Source: CAVSQX01 sp963730225
GTDB lineage: Bacteria > Planctomycetota > Phycisphaerae > Tepidisphaerales > Tepidisphaeraceae
Reading direction: 5' to 3'
DNA length: 64,000 nt
NCBI GenBank assembly: GCA_963730225.1
Contig: CAVSQX010000001.1
Span: forward strand, 1,550,001 to 1,614,000
Under the pieces are notes generated by a model. That model made no database searches, was not told the origin of the DNA, and was given only the letters and a program-made list of their open reading frames with translations. The first letter of the stretch is position 1. The number at the start of each line of letters is the position of its first letter. The position numbers and the translations under genes were made by a program. Shown in pieces: positions 1-7,748 of this stretch.

Positions 1-288
1 AAAATCGGTCAGTATCAGGAAACCACATTGGAGCAGATCTTCGGCTCATCCTTCGGCTTCGGCAGCGAGATGACCATGCGCGATGGATTGCTGTATCTGA
101 ATCCGTCCTACGCCCGCAACGGAAACCCCCGCGTGACCGTCTTCGATTTGCGCAGCCCCCATCCGCTGCGGCCCGCCGGCCATTTCGCCGCCCCCGGCAT
201 CCAGACCGTCTGCCCGCTTCCCGACGGCCGCGCCCTGATCGGCGGCAGCCAACTCTGGCTGGTCGGCCCACCACCCAGTCGCCGCTGA
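1..288 (+). CDS. C-terminal part of a beta-propeller-like protein (5' end outside window)
   Basis: The reading frame is open from base 1 and ends at TGA 286-288, so only about 95 C-terminal residues are present. The segment VTVFDLRSPHPLRP followed by a Gly/Pro turn resembles one blade of an LVIVD-type or similar beta-propeller, in which each repeat reports a value with the phrase xxVFDLSxPxxP. No catalytic motif is visible. The function cannot be assigned from this fragment; an exported repeat protein is a guess. Confidence 0.55.
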   Translation, partial: KIGQYQETTLEQIFGSSFGFGSEMTMRDGLLYLNPSYARNGNPRVTVFDLRSPHPLRPAGHFAAPGIQTVCPLPDGRALIGGSQLWLVGPPPSRR

Positions 289-298
289 GCCATCTCAA

Positions 299-372
<74 letters not shown>

Positions 373-435
373 AACCGCTTCGTCACGGACGAAGCGGAAA
401 TTTGAATGACGAAATTCGAATTTCGATTGATCCTC

Positions 436-1530
436 TCACACATTAAACAAAAAATGTGCGATATCTCCATCGCGCATCACATACGCCTTCCCCTCCGCCC
501 GCATCTTCCCCGCCGCTTTGATCGCCGCTTCCGATTTCAGCTGCTTCAAATCCTCCAGCGTGTAAATCTCCGCTCGAATAAAGCCCCGCTCAAAATCCGT
601 GTGAATCACGCCCGCCGCCTGTGGGGCGGTCGCGCCGATGGGAATCGTCCAGGCCCGAATCTCCTTCGGCCCCGCCGTGAAAAAACTGTGCAGCCCCAGC
701 AGCCGATACGCCGCGCGCGTCAGCGTCGCCAGCGCCGGTTCTGAAAGATCCATGCTGGCCAGCATCTCAGTCCGATCCGCATCATCCAACTCCGCCAGCT
801 CCGCCTCCAGCTTCCCGCACACCGGCACCACCGCCCCGCCTTCGGCCGCCGCGCGATCCTTCACCTTCTGCACCAGCGGGCCTTTGCCGTGAATGTCCGC
901 CTCGTCCACGTTGGCGACGTACAAAACTTTCTTCGCCGTCACCATCCCCAGGCTTTTCACCAGCTTCTGCTCGTCCACATCCATCTGGATTCCGCGCACG
1001 GGCTTTCCGTCATTCAGTTGCTTCTGACATTTTCGCAGCAGATCAGCCCTGGCGATCGCCTCCTTGTCGCCGCCTCGAGCCAGCCGCTCGGTTTTGTCCA
1101 GCGATGCCCCGACCGATTCCAAATCCGCAAGCGCCAATTCCGTGTCGATCGTGTCGATGTCGCGCAGCGGATCGACCGATCCCTCCACATGCGTAATCTC
1201 GCCCCCCTCAAAGCAGCGAACAACGTGCAGAATCGCGTTGACTTCCCGAATGTGCGACAGAAATTTATTCCCCAGCCCCTCCCCCGCGCTGGCTCCCCGG
1301 ACAATTCCGGCGATGTCCACCACGCGCACGCTGGCCGGGACGATCTTCTCGGTCTTGATGAATTGATTGATGATTGCCAGCCGCTCATCCGGCACCGCGA
1401 CGACGCCGACATTCGGCTCGATCGTCGCAAACGGATAATTCGCCGCCAGCGCTCCCGCCGCCGTCAGCGCATTGAAGATCGTGCTCTTGCCGACATTGGG
1501 CAAACCGACAATTCCAACTTCCAAAGCCAT
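436..1530 (-). CDS. ychF: Redox-regulated ATPase/GTPase YchF (Obg family)
   Basis: Cytosolic P-loop ATPase of the Obg/HflX superfamily that binds ribosomes. The protein is 364 aa, the normal YchF length. The Walker A motif GLPNVGKST is at residues 9-17, followed by the switch NYPFATIEPN and the DIAGIVRGASAGEGLG switch II region. The guanine-specificity NKxD motif is altered to NVDE, as in YchF proteins that prefer ATP. The C-terminal TGS domain is complete (IHTDFERGFIRAE). I chose the start at MALEVGIVG; upstream in-frame codons would add a low-complexity tail read through the neighbouring repeat. It is divergent from the M29 peptidase gene. Confidence 0.95.
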   Translation of the reverse strand: MALEVGIVGLPNVGKSTIFNALTAAGALAANYPFATIEPNVGVVAVPDERLAIINQFIKTEKIVPASVRVVDIAGIVRGASAGEGLGNKFLSHIREVNAILHVVRCFEGGEITHVEGSVDPLRDIDTIDTELALADLESVGASLDKTERLARGGDKEAIARADLLRKCQKQLNDGKPVRGIQMDVDEQKLVKSLGMVTAKKVLYVANVDEADIHGKGPLVQKVKDRAAAEGGAVVPVCGKLEAELAELDDADRTEMLASMDLSEPALATLTRAAYRLLGLHSFFTAGPKEIRAWTIPIGATAPQAAGVIHTDFERGFIRAEIYTLEDLKQLKSEAAIKAAGKMRAEGKAYVMRDGDIAHFLFNV

Positions 1531-1607
1531 AGGTCCGGCGAGTATAGCGACAGCGCTTGCCGATGCACTTGTCCGCTCGCTATCCTGTCGCGGCGTACGG
1601 AAAAAGA

Positions 1608-1788
1608 GTTCACCACGGAGGCACGGAGGGCACGGAGGGCACGGAGAGAGAATAGATTTAATGCAACGCTCAACACTCAACACTCGACGCCGAAGTAGGA
1701 AGAGAGGTTCAATCTCTTACCTTTAAAGTTGAGCGTTGCATTATTCTCTCTCCTCTTCCTCCGTGTTCTCCATGCCTCCGTGGTGAAT
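1608..1788. repeat. Imperfect inverted repeat (MITE-like) between ychF and the M29 peptidase gene
   Basis: The left arm begins GTTCACCACGGAGGCACGGAG with three tandem CACGGAGG units, then AGAGAATA and ATGCAACGCTCAAC. The right arm carries the reverse complements: GTTGAGCGTTGCAT, TATTCTCTCTCC and CTCCGTGCTC-like units ending CCTCCGTGGTGAA. The arms are separated by about 40 bases. It has no coding capacity. Elements of this CACGGAGG type are common in bacterial environmental genomes. Confidence 0.7.
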
Positions 1789-1824
1789 CACACATTTATT
1801 CTTACGAAAGTATTTGGTTCACCC

Positions 1825-2943
1825 ATGACCGATCCCCGCATCAAAAAACTCGCCGACGTTCTAATCAATTACTCCTGCGCCCTTCGCCGTGGCGAGAAGA
1901 TTCTAATCGAGGCGATCGATGTTCCGCAGGAATTCACGATCGCCCTGGTGGAAACCGCCGCCGCCTCCGGGGGGGAGCCGCTGGTGCTGCTCAAGAGCAA
2001 TCCGATCACCCGGGCGCTGATGCTGCACGGGAAAGCGGCATCGTGGAATCTCTCGGCCGATGTCGAGAAGCTTCAGATGCGCAACGTCCAGTGCTACATC
2101 GGCGCGCGTGGGAACGCCAACATTTCCGAATTGTCCGATGTGCCTGCCAATGGGCAGGAGCTGTACGAAAACACCGTTTGGAAGCACGTGCACCATGACA
2201 TTCGCATTCCCAAAACCCGCTGGGTCGTGCTTCGCTGGCCCAGCCCCAGCATGGCCCAGATGGCGGAGATGAGCACGGAGGCGTTCGAGGATTTTTATTT
2301 CGATGTCTGCACGCTGGATTACGCCAAGATGTCACGCGCGATGAAGCCGCTGCAAAAATTGATGGCCCGCACCGACCGCGTTCGGCTGAAGGGGCCCGGC
2401 GAAACCGATTTGACGTTCAGCATCAAAAACATTCCCCCCATCCGCTGCGACGGCCATCGCAACATTCCCGACGGCGAAGTTTTCACCGCCCCCGTCCGCA
2501 CCAGCGCCAACGGCGTCATCCACTTCAACTGCCCCACCATCTACCGCGGCTCAACCCACAATGACATTCGCCTCGTTTTCAAAAACGGAAAAATAATCGA
2601 AGCCACCAGCTCCAATACCGCCCATCTGAATGAAGTTCTCGATGCCGACGCCGGCGCCCGCTACGTCGGCGAATTCGCGATCGGTTTCAATCCGTACGTG
2701 ACCAAGCCGATGAAGGATATTCTTTTCGATGAAAAGATCGCGGGCAGCATCCACTTCACGCCGGGCATGGCCTACAAGGAAGCGAGCAACGGCAACACGA
2801 GCAGCATTCACTGGGACATGGTTCTTCGTCAGGACCCGGCGGTCGGCGGTGGGGAAATCTGGTTCGACGGCAAACTCATTCGCAAAAACGGCCGATTCGT
2901 TCCGCGCGATCTTCAGCCGCTCAACCCCGAGCGGCTGAAATAG
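1825..2943 (+). CDS. Aminopeptidase, peptidase family M29 (AmpS/PepS-like)
   Basis: Dinuclear-metal aminopeptidase of 372 aa acting on peptide N-termini in the cytosol. The M29 hallmarks are visible: the N-terminal CALRRGEKILIEA strand with the following helix, the glutamate in NIPDGEVFTAPV, the glutamate in GEFAIGFNP, and the metal-binding SSIHWDMV segment (His and Asp) near residue 335. Start chosen at MTDPRIKKL; the longer frame reads back into the repeat element. It is a single gene, divergent from ychF, with the inverted repeat in its upstream region. Confidence 0.9.
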   Translation: MTDPRIKKLADVLINYSCALRRGEKILIEAIDVPQEFTIALVETAAASGGEPLVLLKSNPITRALMLHGKAASWNLSADVEKLQMRNVQCYIGARGNANISELSDVPANGQELYENTVWKHVHHDIRIPKTRWVVLRWPSPSMAQMAEMSTEAFEDFYFDVCTLDYAKMSRAMKPLQKLMARTDRVRLKGPGETDLTFSIKNIPPIRCDGHRNIPDGEVFTAPVRTSANGVIHFNCPTIYRGSTHNDIRLVFKNGKIIEATSSNTAHLNEVLDADAGARYVGEFAIGFNPYVTKPMKDILFDEKIAGSIHFTPGMAYKEASNGNTSSIHWDMVLRQDPAVGGGEIWFDGKLIRKNGRFVPRDLQPLNPERLK

Positions 2944-3238
2944 CCCGGCGAGCGCTTCGCAACCAACGAAACGACAGCGCGCCGAATGCGATTGCCAGGC
3001 ATTCGGTGGCCGCGAAGATCAGCAGATCGGTTTGGCGCTCGGTACCCAACTTGAAAGCCATGGCAAGTCCCCAAACGCCAAACTCTGCGATCAGCAGTCC
3101 CGCGATGGCCAGCAATCCGCAGCAGAGAATCCCAAGCACCGGCACCGCGGATTTTCGCCGAGCCTTGTGGCCGTAATCCAGGATTGGAGGTCCGTCGGGC
3201 ATTGCTTCGCCATCTACCCCGTTGGCTACTTCGCGCAT
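2921..3238 (-). CDS. Small membrane protein, function unknown
   Basis: A 105-aa protein (or 93 aa if it starts at MPDGPP, base 3202). It has two hydrophobic segments, around residues 33-62 (VPVLGILCCGLLAIAGLLIA and onward) and 72-92, joined by a short polar loop, so it is probably an inner-membrane protein with two helices. Its 3' end overlaps the end of the M29 gene by 23 bp (convergent), and its 5' end overlaps the preceding minus-strand gene by 13 bp, which supports a small operon. I do not recognise a family. Confidence 0.55.
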   Translation of the reverse strand: MREVANGVDGEAMPDGPPILDYGHKARRKSAVPVLGILCCGLLAIAGLLIAEFGVWGLAMAFKLGTERQTDLLIFAATECLAIAFGALSFRWLRSARRAISAARG

Positions 3239-3567
3239 TTACCAACACACTTCAAAACCTTTTCCTCTCTCCGCGACGACATTCCTCGGATCGTGGTCCA
3301 GTATTCGTCGCGCACATCATCGCCAATCTCGACATTCCCACCGTACAGGGTGTCGCCGCCGCGTTTCTTGCACCCCGATACCCAATACTCCTCGCCGGTT
3401 TCCACATCGAAATAATTCGCTTTGAATCCCCCGCCAACAATCCGTTGCAACTTGCGGCCGCCGTAGTAAATGGTCTTGCCCGTCTGCGAGAATTTCACTC
3501 GGCCGATCCGTGCTGGCCCGCTCAGGCCATCCGACTTCTTCTCAATGTACATGATCCTCGATTGCAT
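3226..3567 (-). CDS. Conserved small protein of unknown function (YFDVETGEEYWVSGCK family)
   Basis: A 113-aa soluble protein with the pattern MYIEKKSDGL-GxARIGRV-FSxxGKTIYYxGR, then FDVETGEEYWVSGCKK. I recall this family as widespread short proteins often mislabelled as 1-deoxy-D-xylulose-5-phosphate synthase; it contains none of that enzyme's domains. The role is unknown. The start could also be the internal Met at residue 6. It precedes the small membrane protein, with overlap, in the same direction. Confidence 0.75.
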   Translation of the reverse strand: MQSRIMYIEKKSDGLSGPARIGRVKFSQTGKTIYYGGRKLQRIVGGGFKANYFDVETGEEYWVSGCKKRGGDTLYGGNVEIGDDVRDEYWTTIRGMSSRREEKVLKCVGKCAK

Positions 3568-3590
3568 TGGATTCCCATGGTTGCGGCCGA

Positions 3591-4007
3591 TCAGTCGCGC
3601 ACCAGCCGTTTGCCCATGCTGATGACCTCATCCTGCACAAATCCAATCGCACGATAAAACTCAACGACAGCCAGATTGCTCGTCCGCACCTGAAGATTGA
3701 TCTTCGGACAGCCCGCGTCGCGGAGCAATCGCTCCGCTTCGTCCATCAATCGCCGGCCCACGCCCCGCCGGCGCATCTCCGGCGCGACGCCCAGATAATT
3801 GATCCATCCCCGATGTCCCTCGTACCCCACCATCACGCTGCCGACGATTTTGCCGTCGATCACGGCGACCAGAAACATGTCCGGCTGAAACTTCCGCTTG
3901 CGCAGAATCTCGTCGTGCGGATCATTCTGCGGCCGCAGCAAATCGCACCGCCGCCACAATTCGATGACCGCTTCTTCCTCGCCACGTTGAAACGGACGGA
4001 TTTCCAT
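3591..4007 (-). CDS. ypeA: GNAT family N-acetyltransferase (YpeA-like)
   Basis: A 138-aa single-domain acetyltransferase. It shows the acetyl-CoA pyrophosphate-binding motif RRRGVGRRL at about residues 86-94, preceded by the strand WINYLGVAPEMR, and ends with the family's EFYRAIGFVQDEVISMGKRL. The N-terminal pattern (IRPFQ, DEExxIELWRRCDLxRPxNDP) matches the YpeA/YjhQ-type subfamily. The substrate is unknown. It lies 23 bp upstream of the small conserved protein, so it may be the first gene of that short operon. Confidence 0.85.
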   Translation of the reverse strand: MEIRPFQRGEEEAVIELWRRCDLLRPQNDPHDEILRKRKFQPDMFLVAVIDGKIVGSVMVGYEGHRGWINYLGVAPEMRRRGVGRRLMDEAERLLRDAGCPKINLQVRTSNLAVVEFYRAIGFVQDEVISMGKRLVRD

Positions 4008-4124
4008 CGAGACACGTGCCCTTGGTCCGTATCTCTACCCATAGCGGGGCGAAAGAATCAACTCGTCACAAGAAATGCACTTGCGGAATCGCCCAAGAAA
4101 ATGGCCCGCACGACGCTTTGCTTC

Positions 4125-5003
4125 TCACCGCCGCGGGCGGGAGTTCAACAGCACCAGCCCGCTGGCAGCCAGCAACCCCAAAGACACCGGCTCGGGCACG
4201 GCTTGGATTGTGTAACTATCCAGCACCGTACCGTCGTACTGGGCGGTAGCGCTGTAGCTGGTGGGAGTTTGCGTCGGGGATTGATCCGCCAGCGAGTCGT
4301 ACGCGGTCTGATTGCCGCTGCCGCCCGTGGTGTAGATGTCGAAGTAGAACGTCGTTCCCGGGGTTAAGGAAAGATTGTCGGCAAAATCCGCCATGGGCAC
4401 GGTGATGGTAACCGCGTTGTAGCTGGTGTCGCCGCCGATCATTGACATCGGCTGGCCGCTGGAAACCGTATCCTTTTTCGTCCACACGCCCGCGGGGTCC
4501 ACGCTATTGCCGGTATTTCCAAAAACGGAATCGTTAAAACCATAGCTCGTGTATGGGCTGGCTGTGGTCCCCGATCCACCGGCACCGAAAACTCCGATCC
4601 AATCGGTCATTCCGCCAAGCGTTGAATCGATCGAAATCTGCCGGCCGTAAGCGTTTCCGTGTGTAGTCGCATTGGCCTGCGTATCGCCACCAGCACCGGG
4701 GCCGCTTGTGATTCCTATCCCGTAGTTGTAACCCGAGGTAGCAATGCTCGCCGGAGTTTCAGTTCCACTGTAATTGGTGCCGGTATTCGGGTCAAGTTCA
4801 ATTGTGATATAAAGATTGGTGGCGTCGTTAGTTATGGTCGCGCCGACGATGTCCCTCCCGCCGTTGGTCGAACCCAGCCCATCGCCTTGGGTATCGGTAT
4901 ATGGAGATGCTGATTGGTAGACAAACGCTGCTTGCGAGGCACTGGCACAAACAAGCAACACCGCCGCTAACAGAATCGAGCCGGCATGGACTTGTAACCG
5001 CAT
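4125..5003 (-). CDS. PEP-CTERM sorting domain protein, exported
   Basis: A 292-aa secreted protein. A signal peptide spans residues 1-25 (LLAAVLLVCASASQA). A Gly/Thr/Ser-rich beta domain follows. The C-terminus is VPEP, a hydrophobic helix (SLGLLAASGLVLL) and a basic NSRPRR tail, the classical PEP-CTERM tripartite signal cut by an exosortase. The central domain resembles proteins that record a physical quantity along the surface, but no enzyme motif is visible. The start is supported by a strong GAGGAGGTGG ribosome site, and a good sigma-70-like promoter lies upstream. No exosortase is encoded in this window. Confidence 0.88.
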   Translation of the reverse strand: MRLQVHAGSILLAAVLLVCASASQAAFVYQSASPYTDTQGDGLGSTNGGRDIVGATITNDATNLYITIELDPNTGTNYSGTETPASIATSGYNYGIGITSGPGAGGDTQANATTHGNAYGRQISIDSTLGGMTDWIGVFGAGGSGTTASPYTSYGFNDSVFGNTGNSVDPAGVWTKKDTVSSGQPMSMIGGDTSYNAVTITVPMADFADNLSLTPGTTFYFDIYTTGGSGNQTAYDSLADQSPTQTPTSYSATAQYDGTVLDSYTIQAVPEPVSLGLLAASGLVLLNSRPRR

Positions 5004-5051
5004 TTCTCCACCTCCTCAAAAGACGGGCCCGCACTGGAATTGAACCGGTTT

Positions 5052-5079
5052 ACCATAGCAAAATCACAATTAGTGTCAA
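5052..5079 (-). promoter_or_regulatory. Sigma-70-like promoter of the PEP-CTERM gene
   Basis: On the minus strand, a perfect -35 box TTGACA (5074-5079) and a -10 box TATGGT (5052-5057) are separated by 16 bp in an AT-rich stretch that stands out from its GC-rich surroundings. The predicted leader is about 40 nt and ends at the strong ribosome site of the gene starting at 5003. Confidence 0.6.
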
Positions 5080-5180
5080 GGTTTTTCCTAACCGCAACCA
5101 CCTGTTTTTGCCAATTTTGGCCAGCTTGAGGTGCCGTACAGGGACATCGCGATGTGCGGCAGGCAGGATAAAGTACCCCT

Positions 5181-7631
5181 ATGCTCCATCTGCCGATCGA
5201 CTCGGTGCTACCAAACATTGTTGAAGCGCTTAACCGATCGCGCAGCCTCGTCTTGGTCGCCCCGCCCGGCAGCGGAAAGACCACTCGGGTTGCACCCGCA
5301 ATTCTTGCCAGCCAACTCCTCGCCCCTGAGAACCCCAACCTGCTTCTGCTCCAGCCCCGGCGAGTCGCCGCTCGGGCCATCGCTGCCCGCCTCGCCCAAG
5401 AAAACCATTGGCAACCCGGCGTCCAAGTCGGCTATCACATTCGCTTCGATCGCAAGATCGGCCCCAAAACCCGCCTGCGCGTCCTCACCGAAGGAATCCT
5501 CAATCGCCAACTTCTCGACGATCCCCTGCTCGAAGGCGTCGGAGCCGTGCTGCTCGACGAGTTTCACGAACGCAGCATTCACACCGATCTGGCCGTCGCC
5601 CTGCTCCGCGAAGTTCGCCAGACCGTTCGCCCCGATTTGATTCTCATCATTATGTCCGCCACGCTCGACGCCGAGCCGGCGGCAAGTTATCTCGGCGACG
5701 CTCCGATCGTCCGCGTCGACGGCCGAACCTTCCCGATCGAGATCACTTACCAACCCGATCCACAAACGCCGCTTCCGCAGCGTGTCGCCGATGCCGTGAC
5801 CCCAACCCGCGAATCCGACGGCGACGTTTTGGTCTTTCTCCCCGGCGTCGACGAAATCCGCAAAACCCACAGCCTGCTTCAGCCATGGGCCGATCGAAAC
5901 CACTTTCAGATTCTTCCGCTGCACGGCTCTCTTCCCGCCGACCAGCAGAACGCCGCCCTGCGCCCCGCCGCCCAGCGAAAAATAATCCTCGCCACCAACA
6001 TCGCGCAAACTTCTCTCACCATCGACGGCGTGCGAACCGTCATCGACGCCGGCCTGGCCCGCATCGCCAGCTACGACACCGACCGTGGCCTCGATCGGCT
6101 CGATCTTGCCCGCATCAGCAAAGCCTCCGCCGATCAGCGCGCCGGCCGAGCCGGGCGAACCGCGCCGGGCCGCTGCGTTCGGCTCTGGTCGGAAAAAGAG
6201 CAACACGCGATGGCGGATTTCGAGACACCGGACATTTTCCGCATCGATCTCAGCCCAACCGTCCTCTCGCTGCACGCCTGGGGCAAGAATGATGTGCGGA
6301 ATTTCGCCTGGTTCCAGCCGCCGCCGGAAGGGGCGGTCGAGTCGGCGGAGCGGTTGCTGAAAATGCTGGGCGCGTTGGACAAACTCGGCCGAATCACCGC
6401 AATCGGTCGCAAACTCGCCGCGATCCCCGCTCATCCCCGAATCGCGCGATTGCTCGTCGCCGCCACCGAAATCGGCGCTACATCACAAGGCGCGACATTC
6501 GCCGCACTTCTCTCGGAGCGAGACATGCCCCCCGCCGATCACGATTCCATCGGCTCATCCGATTTGCTCCACCGCACCATCGCCGGCCCGATCGTTCAGG
6601 CTCGCGATCAGTTTCTGCGCATCATCGGAAAATCCTCGAAAGAAAAAACGGTCGACGAGAATCTTCTGCTTCGCCTTCCGCTCTACGCCTATCCCGACCG
6701 TGTCTGCAAACGCCGCAAAGACAATCCCGCCAACGCCGTGATGGTCGGTGGCAGCGGTGTGAAGCTGGCGGCCGAATCGGTCGTGCGCGAAGGGGAATTC
6801 TTTCTGGCGATCGATGTTCGCCACGATCATCGCAGCATTTCCAGGCAGGCACTCGTGCGGATCGCCAGCAAAATCGAGCCGAGTTGGCTGGCGGAGATAT
6901 TTCCGCAATCGATCCGCAAAGAGCGTGGCGCAGAATTCGATTCCCAGCGCGGCCACGTCGTCGGTTTTTCGCGCACCTGGTATCTCGATCTGCTGCTGGA
7001 AGAAACTCAAGGCGCAGCCGTCGATCCGCAGGCGGCCGGTGAAATTCTCGCCCGGGAATTACAGCCCCGTGCCGCCGAACTCTTTCGCGCCGATGCCGCG
7101 GCCACAACAATTTTCGATCGCATCGCGCTTCTCCAACAGCACATGCCCGAGCATCCCTGGCCCAATCTGGATGACGCCCAACTCGGCGAAATCCTCGCGC
7201 AAAGCTGCGCCGGCAAGCGGTCGATAGCGGAGGTTCTTTCACAACCGCTGGCTGAAATGCTGCGGTTACAATTGATCTACCCGCTGGATCGATTGCTCGA
7301 TCAGCACGCGCCGACCGAAATCGAAGTTCCCACCGGCAATCGGATTTCACTGCAATACGCCCCCAGCCAGCCTCCGGTGCTGGCGGTGCGATTGCAGGAA
7401 CTGTTCGGCTGGACGCAAACCCCGCGCATCGCCTCCGGCCGAGTCAGCGTTCGCCTGCATCTGCTCGGGCCCAATTACCGTCCCGTTCAAATCACCGACG
7501 ATCTGGCGAATTTCTGGGCCACCACCTATTTCCAGGTGCGAAAGGATTTGCGAGCGCGCTATCCGAAACATTCCTGGCCGGATGATCCTTTGTCGGCCAA
7601 GCCGCAAGCCAAAGGCGGCAGGAAGAAATGA
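5181..7631 (+). CDS. hrpB: ATP-dependent RNA helicase HrpB (DEAH family)
   Basis: An 816-aa DEAH-box helicase, the normal HrpB length. Motif I is APPGSGKTTR (residues 30-39), motif II DEFHERS (the DEFH variant typical of HrpB), motif III SATLD, then ATNIAQTSLTI and motif VI QRAGRAGRT. The HA2-like region and the HrpB C-terminal domain (ending with FWATTYFQVRKDLRARYPKHSWPDDP) are complete. It probably remodels RNA in the cytosol; its exact role is unknown. It is transcribed alone and converges on the cytochrome operon. Confidence 0.95.
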   Translation: MLHLPIDSVLPNIVEALNRSRSLVLVAPPGSGKTTRVAPAILASQLLAPENPNLLLLQPRRVAARAIAARLAQENHWQPGVQVGYHIRFDRKIGPKTRLRVLTEGILNRQLLDDPLLEGVGAVLLDEFHERSIHTDLAVALLREVRQTVRPDLILIIMSATLDAEPAASYLGDAPIVRVDGRTFPIEITYQPDPQTPLPQRVADAVTPTRESDGDVLVFLPGVDEIRKTHSLLQPWADRNHFQILPLHGSLPADQQNAALRPAAQRKIILATNIAQTSLTIDGVRTVIDAGLARIASYDTDRGLDRLDLARISKASADQRAGRAGRTAPGRCVRLWSEKEQHAMADFETPDIFRIDLSPTVLSLHAWGKNDVRNFAWFQPPPEGAVESAERLLKMLGALDKLGRITAIGRKLAAIPAHPRIARLLVAATEIGATSQGATFAALLSERDMPPADHDSIGSSDLLHRTIAGPIVQARDQFLRIIGKSSKEKTVDENLLLRLPLYAYPDRVCKRRKDNPANAVMVGGSGVKLAAESVVREGEFFLAIDVRHDHRSISRQALVRIASKIEPSWLAEIFPQSIRKERGAEFDSQRGHVVGFSRTWYLDLLLEETQGAAVDPQAAGEILARELQPRAAELFRADAAATTIFDRIALLQQHMPEHPWPNLDDAQLGEILAQSCAGKRSIAEVLSQPLAEMLRLQLIYPLDRLLDQHAPTEIEVPTGNRISLQYAPSQPPVLAVRLQELFGWTQTPRIASGRVSVRLHLLGPNYRPVQITDDLANFWATTYFQVRKDLRARYPKHSWPDDPLSAKPQAKGGRKK

Positions 7632-7740
7632 CAAGGTGACAAGGTGAAGGGGTGACAAGGTGAGAATGCCCATTCACCTTGTCACCTTGTCACCCTGTCA
7701 CCCTGTCACCCTGTCACCCCTATCACCCCATCACCCTGTC
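7629..7740. repeat. GGTGACA tandem repeats forming a convergent terminator-like hairpin
   Basis: Starting at the hrpB stop, tandem units of TGACAAGG/GTGAAGGG are followed by their reverse complements, TCACCTTG and CACCCTGT, repeated about eight times. A perfect 13-bp stem (7651-7663 with 7674-7686, GGTGACAAGGTGA) closes a 10-nt loop. It lies exactly between two converging transcription units, so it may terminate both. No T-run follows. The same unit recurs at 25142-25177. Confidence 0.65.
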
Positions 7741-7748
7741 GGGAACCC

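Noticed and set aside
1608..1788. CACGGAGG tandem units as a CRISPR array
   Set aside because: The units have no unique spacers and form an inverted rather than a regularly spaced direct repeat.
5208..6434. A 408-codon minus-strand frame opposite hrpB
   Set aside because: Gly/Ala/Asp-rich shadow of a complete helicase gene.
7629..7740. Tandem GGTGACA repeats as a CRISPR or origin iteron array
   Set aside because: Units are too short and adjacent, no spacers, and the position between two converging gene ends points to a termination-related repeat.
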